Assembly: GCF_009834515.1 (NCBI RefSeq)
Contig: NZ_CP019426.1
Coordinates: 1,477,501-1,541,500 of the forward strand
Origin: Pseudomonas sp. R84
GTDB taxonomy: Bacteria > Pseudomonadota > Gammaproteobacteria > Pseudomonadales > Pseudomonadaceae
Reading direction: 5' to 3'
DNA length: 64,000 nt
Part shown: piece by piece, positions 63,386 through 64,000 of the stretch
How the letters are laid out: each line of letters opens with the position of its first letter
How positions within the stretch are numbered: position 1 is the stretch's first letter
Program-made: the position numbers and the translations under genes
The notes under the pieces: generated by a model
Databases searched by the model: none
What the model was told of the DNA's origin: nothing
What the model saw: only the letters and a program-made list of their open reading frames with translations

Positions 63386-64000
63386 GTGGCTTTCGTTCAA
63401 CTCGCCGATGGCGAACTGCACTATCAAATCGAGGGCCCGGTCGATGCACCGGTGCTGGTGTTGTCCAATTCGTTGGGCACTGATCTGCACATGTGGGACG
63501 CGCAGATGCCAGCGTTCACCGAGCACTTTCGCGTGCTGCGTTTCGATACCCGTGGCCATGGCCAATCGCTGGTGACGCCGGGCCCGTACAGCATTGAGCA
63601 ACTGGGGCATGACGTGCTCGGCTTGCTCGATGCTCTGCACATTGACCGTGCGCATTTTTGCGGACTGTCGATGGGCGGCCTGATCGGCCAGTGGCTGGGC
63701 ATCAATGCCGGTCATCGTTTGAACAAGCTGATCGTCTGCAACACGGCGGCAAAAATCGGCGATCCGTCGGTGTGGAATCCACGCATCGAAACCGTGCTGC
63801 GCGACGGCGCTGCGGCGATGGTTGCCCTGCGTGACGCATCGATTGCCCGTTGGTTTACTCCGGACTTTTCGGCGGCGCATCCGGCAGCGGCCAAGCAGAT
63901 AACCGACATGCTCGCGGCCACTTCGCCTGAGGGTTATGCGGCCAACTGCGCAGCGGTGCGTGATGCCGATTTCCGCGAGCAACTGGCGTCGATCAACGTG
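63386..64000 (+). CDS. pcaD: 3-oxoadipate enol-lactonase PcaD (5' part, cut by window edge)
   Basis: The first 205 residues of an alpha/beta hydrolase are visible. It begins with GTG 63386 after AAAGGAGAGGG. The nucleophile elbow is GLSMGG (S95) and the oxyanion-side block is LSNSLGTDLHMWD. PcaD opens beta-ketoadipate enol-lactone. The catalytic Asp and His are beyond the edge; pcaC would be expected next. Confidence 0.94.
   Translation, partial: MAFVQLADGELHYQIEGPVDAPVLVLSNSLGTDLHMWDAQMPAFTEHFRVLRFDTRGHGQSLVTPGPYSIEQLGHDVLGLLDALHIDRAHFCGLSMGGLIGQWLGINAGHRLNKLIVCNTAAKIGDPSVWNPRIETVLRDGAAAMVALRDASIARWFTPDFSAAHPAAAKQITDMLAATSPEGYAANCAAVRDADFREQLASINV

Overview
The window looks like an ordinary stretch of a Pseudomonas chromosome, most likely from the P. 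fluorescens group. The evidence is the high-GC coding style and gene neighbourhoods shared with P. aeruginosa: a QuiP-type acylase next to a glutathione transferase, dinG / agarase-like protein / EstB-like esterase / OmpA-like protein / pdxH, braCDEFG, and the pca genes. Many Pseudomonas-type REP palindromes sit between genes. I see no tRNA, rRNA, CRISPR array, transposase, integrase or prophage.

Layout. 1-2060: minus-strand pair of an ATP-dependent DNA ligase (cut by the window edge) and its ligase-associated exonuclease. 2.3-8.4 kb: QuiP-like acylase, GST, an isochorismatase-fold protein, two SEC-C zinc-motif proteins, a LEA-like lipoprotein and DUF6231. 8.5-20.9 kb: two tandem OmpA-like lipoproteins with matching leader hairpins, DUF1145 and a Gly-rich exported protein, CopD-like membrane protein, dinG, a GH50-like protein, a serine hydrolase, a third OmpA-like protein, pdxH and a SlyB-like lipoprotein. 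20.9-22.4 kb: a colicin-E3-type toxin gene with a frameshift and its intact immunity gene. 22.6-29.3 kb: nhaA, a PLP enzyme, a flavoprotein, a lipoprotein, and a divergent SDR/LysR pair.

29.4-31.9 kb: a bufferin-type operon (DUF2282 precursor, MNIO/DUF692 enzyme, DUF2063 partner, DoxX), predicted to make a modified copper-binding peptide. 32.2-37.2 kb: the braCDEFG branched-chain amino acid transporter. 38.1-40.3 kb: a solitary 732-residue protein with tubulin/FtsZ GTP-binding signatures, the most unusual gene here. 40.5-48.8 kb: a beta-hydroxyacid dehydrogenase, an MHYT-GGDEF-EAL protein, a YkgJ-like protein, an MFS transporter and rapA. 49.0-50.9 kb: small genes, including a probable ccoM behind an Anr/FNR box, then a 0.9-kb island of repeated DNA flanked by inverted arms. 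50.9-52.9 kb: a PiT phosphate transporter and a small protein.

53.6-64.0 kb: the protocatechuate branch of the beta-ketoadipate pathway: pcaR, pcaK, pcaIJF, pcaHG, pcaT, pcaB and the start of pcaD. PcaK imports aromatic acids, PcaHG opens the protocatechuate ring, PcaB and PcaD convert the product to beta-ketoadipate, and PcaIJ with PcaF turn that into succinyl-CoA and acetyl-CoA. Three inverted pairs of a GTTCGATAA(A/T)CG-type sequence, before pcaR, pcaK and pcaI, are probable PcaR operators.
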